From NCBI RefSeq assembly GCF_007655135.1, contig NC_045128.1, forward strand, positions 43,599,885 through 43,663,884: a DNA stretch of 64,000 bases, given 5' to 3'. How positions within the stretch are numbered: position 1 is the stretch's first letter; every line of letters starts with the position of its first letter. Origin of the DNA: Punica granatum. Taxonomy: Eukaryota; Streptophyta; Magnoliopsida; Myrtales; Lythraceae. The position numbers and the translations under genes were made by a program. The notes under the pieces are model-generated. The model had not been told where the DNA came from, did no database searches, and was given only the letters and a program-made list of their open reading frames with translations. Shown here piece by piece: positions 60,420 to 64,000 of this stretch.

Positions 60420-63149
60420 AAGGGGCACAGCCCCTTGGTGGTCTGAGTCTAAGTAACTCTCCAGCACCAGAGACGGTCTATCAACCCCTTTTGACAAGAG
60501 ATCTCTGGCTACAATGTCTTGATTGCCATCAGGAAAAGCATTTCAACTTGCGGGTCACAAGTATAACATGGCATATAATCACTTCACCGACCCAAACAGC
60601 ACAAGGCTTCAGTGCTTGCAATAATCTAGCGACACCGGTCAGTAGCAATCAATCAACAGTCCGTTAAGAGAGCAAACAGCACCAGTACCCTGTGATCTGT
60701 TTCAGATTCGAAAAGTTTGCACCTATGCTGCACCGACTGATGAAGATCAGTACGAAGCGGAGGGAGGGGGGGAAGGGAAGATAGAAAGAAATAGAGAACG
60801 ATAATTAGTAGTGCAGAGTATTATTGTAACATCAAAACAGAGATTATAAATAAATCAAACAAAGATTCCATAGTAGAAATAGAAAGCAAAGGAAATAGTA
60901 GAATCGATAAAGTTGTTGGTATGAAAAAAAAGGCTCCTAATTTTCTAATCATACGCTGAAAACCCTAATTTTGAGCGGTCCAGATCATGGAAGAAGCACC
61001 TCCGAGCAGCAAAAAGCGACAATCTTTGCTCCAGAACCCTCCATTGACAGGGACGGAGAGAGACTAGGGGCAACGGGGGAGGGAGAAATGAGACGTTGAA
61101 GTTCAACACGAGTAAGTCTATTGAGGATTAATTTCTCCCCAAACTGAAGTTCCCTTCTCGCTTGGACCATCAGGCAGCAATCACAACTGAATCCGCTCAC
61201 TGATTAGCCGGGAAATCCACAAACTACAAAACCCTAAGATAAAAAGAATTATCACCTCTTTCACTTGAGATGAGCAATAACCTCTCAGCTGCAGGCGGAG
61301 AAGAAGATGCAGATCAGGGATCGCCGGGAGGGGAGAACAGGCAACTAAGAGGCAGAAGCAAGCAGTGCTGGTTGAAATCAGCTTAACGCTTTTATGGCTA
61401 TGGGAGGGAGGGACTAGCAGCAGATAGAAATGGGAATGAGTCCGAGAAAAGAGAAACAGAGAACAGAGACAGAAGAAAAATTTAACGAGCAAATAAAAAT
61501 AACAATAAAAATAGAAAAAAGGGAAGGAGAATGGGAATGGGATGATGATGATGATGATGATACAGAGAGAGAGAGAGAGAGAGAGAGGGAAGCCAGCCAA
61601 CGGAGGAATAATGGGCTGGGCCTTATGTAAAAGAAAAAAAATACTGGGGAAGGGAGAGAGACAGACCGTCAGATTAACACGTGCGATCTCGCACGGGCGA
61701 GCAATGAATCAAAACAAACACACGTGTAGCTCCTGCCAAATTGTGGACGTAGGATCAGGTGCTTTCTTATTATTATTTTTATTTCTTTTTAAAAAAAATT
61801 CTCCATTTATATAATTAGACTAAGGTGACGGTCCGTGGTCATTAATGATGTCATTATGAAAAAATTTTATTGTGGCATTTAAGCTATATAGGGTCTTTAA
61901 TGGAAAAAAATTATGTGAGATTAATCATTTTTAAATTAATAGAATAATTAGTGTTTTGTAGTCGGAGAAAATTAAATTGAAGAGGCTAATAATCATTCTC
62001 CTTGAATAATGTCGGAGTTAACATGTGCTTGGTAAGAAGCAAAAAATAACACATTTTGTAATTTGTGAAAAATAATTTGAAATTTATACCTTGCTTAATT
62101 TTCAACTAAGTAAACGTGACAAAATTAATTAAAATTTATTATTTTTCCAATAAAATATATAAAAAAAATGTAAGTATGAATAGTATAGAATCCGTATGTA
62201 CCCATACTATCCTAAATTCTAAAAGATTATATCATAATAGATCCAAACATTTATCGGGAATGGTAAAATGGGGTACATGGTACCCGAGAAAATCATCAAC
62301 TTAATAAAATATGCTACCAATCAATTTTACAACAAAATTCATGAAAATTAATTTGTTGTAAAACTTATAGAAAAATAAGCATCCATGTTAGTGCTATTTA
62401 CTTTGTTGTTAAGTAAACGTATATATTAATATATTATTTTATAAATTTATTATTTACTTTAGCGTTAAGCAACGTATTTATTATTATATTACTTTATAAT
62501 TTTATTATTTACTTCATCGTTAATAATTTATTTGCCTAATAGGATGAAATAGCAATATGAACGCACTTATTGTTTTTGTTCGTCTATTTATCGAAAGTCG
62601 AATAGAATATATCATAAGTAAAATCAATTTATTAAAAATATATTTTAAATAAATGAAAACGAATGACAAGCGAGAATACGGAATTCGAATCGTACTCTCC
62701 CCGACGTACCCTGAAAATAGCCAATATATGTGTGTGTGTGTGTGTGAATGTATGAATGTGTGTTCCCGTGAAACTCAATATGAACAGATAGAGCATGATC
62801 TGACCAACCTTGGTAGGCCCTTGCTTGATCTAGTCAGATAGAGCACGACCTAGCCCAAAATTGCGCGACAGATCCAAGACCCAGGTTTTAGGTTGGGGAC
62901 GGAGTCGAGTATCGAGTGCGGATCGGTTCTCTTCGAGGAACTGCGCTTGATTAGTCTAATCAGGTAGGAGGAAGTCGAGTCCACAAATAACGGAGTCATG
63001 CTAAAGGCGTTTCGATAGTAGCAGGGGCCCTCCCCCATTCTCTTTCGGTATTCGATTGGTGTGCATGGCGGCGGCCTTCCCTCTCTATCTAGGTCACGCC
63101 CGATCCCTCTCCGGCAACTCAGCTTCGGGCAGTGCAAATGACGCACTAA
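60420..63149. other. Leader/promoter region of the SLK2-like gene and AT-rich spacer
   Basis: The first ~1.2 kb on the minus strand probably holds 5' UTR exons and introns, as in other SLK genes, but I cannot fix their borders. A (GAT)n tract at 61541-61561 and a (GA)n tract at 61565-61588 sit near the likely transcription start. From 61800 to 62650 the sequence is AT-rich with no supported gene; a (GT)n tract lies at 62730-62744. Confidence 0.5.
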
Positions 63150-64000
63150 TTTTTTCTTCCACGGCAGCAGTGTAGCGGCTTGGGTGATGATGCTAGTTCC
63201 ACGGGGTGCAGCGGAAGCGAAAAAGGAACAGAAATTCAAAATTTCCTACCCGTGAAACTAATTCCAAGACCTACTAGAAGAATAAGAGTAAATAAAAACG
63301 TACCTGGAATATTTAAAGTTGTCGACCGAGCGTCCCACGCGTGACGCCTCTACTGGAATCCACACCGACTTTGTCGACGAGTCTTCGAGATCGGCGGTGC
63401 TAGCGACCAACACTCGAAAGAAAACACTAATGCGACACCCGAAATTTTTCAGACTAATGGACCTAATTTGGATTGAACAATTCAACCCAAATTATTATAT
63501 ACATACACATATGCACGCACTATATATATCTGAGCACTTATATGAGTGCGTTTTATATATATCTATATATATACTTATGCATACATATATATCACATATA
63601 TATGCATACCCCTGTTACCCATACTTACTGCCATATATATACACATATATATAGGCTTGAGAATGGGGCAATTTGCTTGTCCCACCGATGTGGGATAAGA
63701 GAAATTAAGAATTTCAAGAGCCAAGTGCATGGCTAAGTGTCATTATACAATTGGCCCATGTGTTACCATATAATAGACTCCAAGTGGTTCAATAAAAAAT
63801 AGCCACTTAGCACACCATTAAATCAAATAAATCGGGTCTAATTAATCGGTAAATTTAATCTCATTAAATATCCGATTAATTGGTCGCACCTGAATCATCT
63901 AATCTCTATTAGACGATTTTATTTGTTTCAAAATATCTCGTCAATTTAGTCGTAGTGTGTGACCCTGTAGGTTCCCAATTACGTTGATAGTAATATCGAA
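63150..64000 (-). mobile_element. LTR-like fragment, possibly Ty1/copia, running off the right edge
   Basis: Read on the minus strand, the right edge carries AACCTACAGGGTCACACACT. TTATCCCACATCGGTGGGAC and a CCTATATATATG TATA box follow, then TAGGAAATTTTGAATTTCTG and CTTCCGCTGCACCCCGTGG. Layout and wording resemble U3-R-U5 parts of plant copia-type LTRs as I know them. No gag or pol reading frame is present within the window and the outer end is cut off. The label is inference. Confidence 0.45.
63645..63696 (-). promoter_or_regulatory. USE-like motif plus TATA box
   Basis: On the minus strand ATCCCACATCG (63686-63696) matches the plant snRNA upstream sequence element RTCCCACATCG exactly. A TATA box (CTATATATA) begins about 31 bases downstream, near the spacing of Pol II snRNA promoters. 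No U-snRNA sequence follows, so it is more likely part of the LTR promoter. Confidence 0.4.

Noticed and set aside
63620..63645. U-snRNA gene behind the USE/TATA pair
   Set aside because: The sequence downstream does not match the 5' ends of U1, U2, U4 or U5 and is mostly TA repeats.

Overview
The window reads as nuclear DNA of a flowering plant, almost certainly a eudicot. Protein-coding genes are split by GT-AG introns at positions conserved in plant families. The spacers are AT-rich and full of (TA)n, (CT)n and (CA)n tracts, and they carry small non-autonomous transposons. A woody rosid is my guess from the protein sequences, but the species cannot be fixed from sequence alone. I found no bacterial operon, CRISPR array, plasmid or viral genome.

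Layout, left to right: a COR27/COR28-like cold and light response gene (459-2272, +, three exons); a repeat-rich spacer; an intronless TMEM161-family membrane protein gene (7199-8563, +); a class B heat stress factor, HSFB2a-type (10825-11837, +), with a perfect heat shock element in front; a 9-kb spacer with a hAT-like element, a Mutator-like MITE and several SINE-like copies; a TFL1/BFT-type PEBP gene (20981-22145, +, four exons); an ankyrin-RING E3 ligase of the XBAT33 type (24013-27284, -, ten exons, one with a GC donor); a 7.7-kb AT-rich spacer with a second Mutator-like MITE; a class IV HD-ZIP/START transcription factor gene (35070-39146, -, eight exons); a tRNA-Val(AAC) gene (43132-43205, -); a type-1-like lipid transfer protein (43345-43725, +); an IQD calmodulin-binding scaffold gene (44953-46901, -); a broken methyltransferase gene of the PMT family (48712-49724, -); a decayed copy of RNA polymerase subunit RPB6 (51624-52574, +); an F-box/PP2-A13-like gene (54473-55930, +); a SEUSS-like co-repressor gene, SLK2-type (56690-60419, -, nine coding exons); and an LTR-like retroelement fragment running off the right edge.

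The genes are independent single units and do not form a pathway cluster. Several are regulators of development or stress response (HSFB2a, BFT, HD-ZIP IV, SLK2, COR27-like), but nothing links them beyond chance neighbourhood. The most informative non-genic content is transposable: two MITEs with clean 9- and 10-bp target duplications, a hAT-like element with an 8-bp duplication, and a tRNA-like SINE family in at least six full or partial copies. I see no convincing new biological system. The best leads are the two pseudogenes side by side, the repeat families, and a few gene-level oddities. Exon coordinates were worked out by eye from splice consensus, reading-frame continuity and family conservation; they have not been checked against transcripts.
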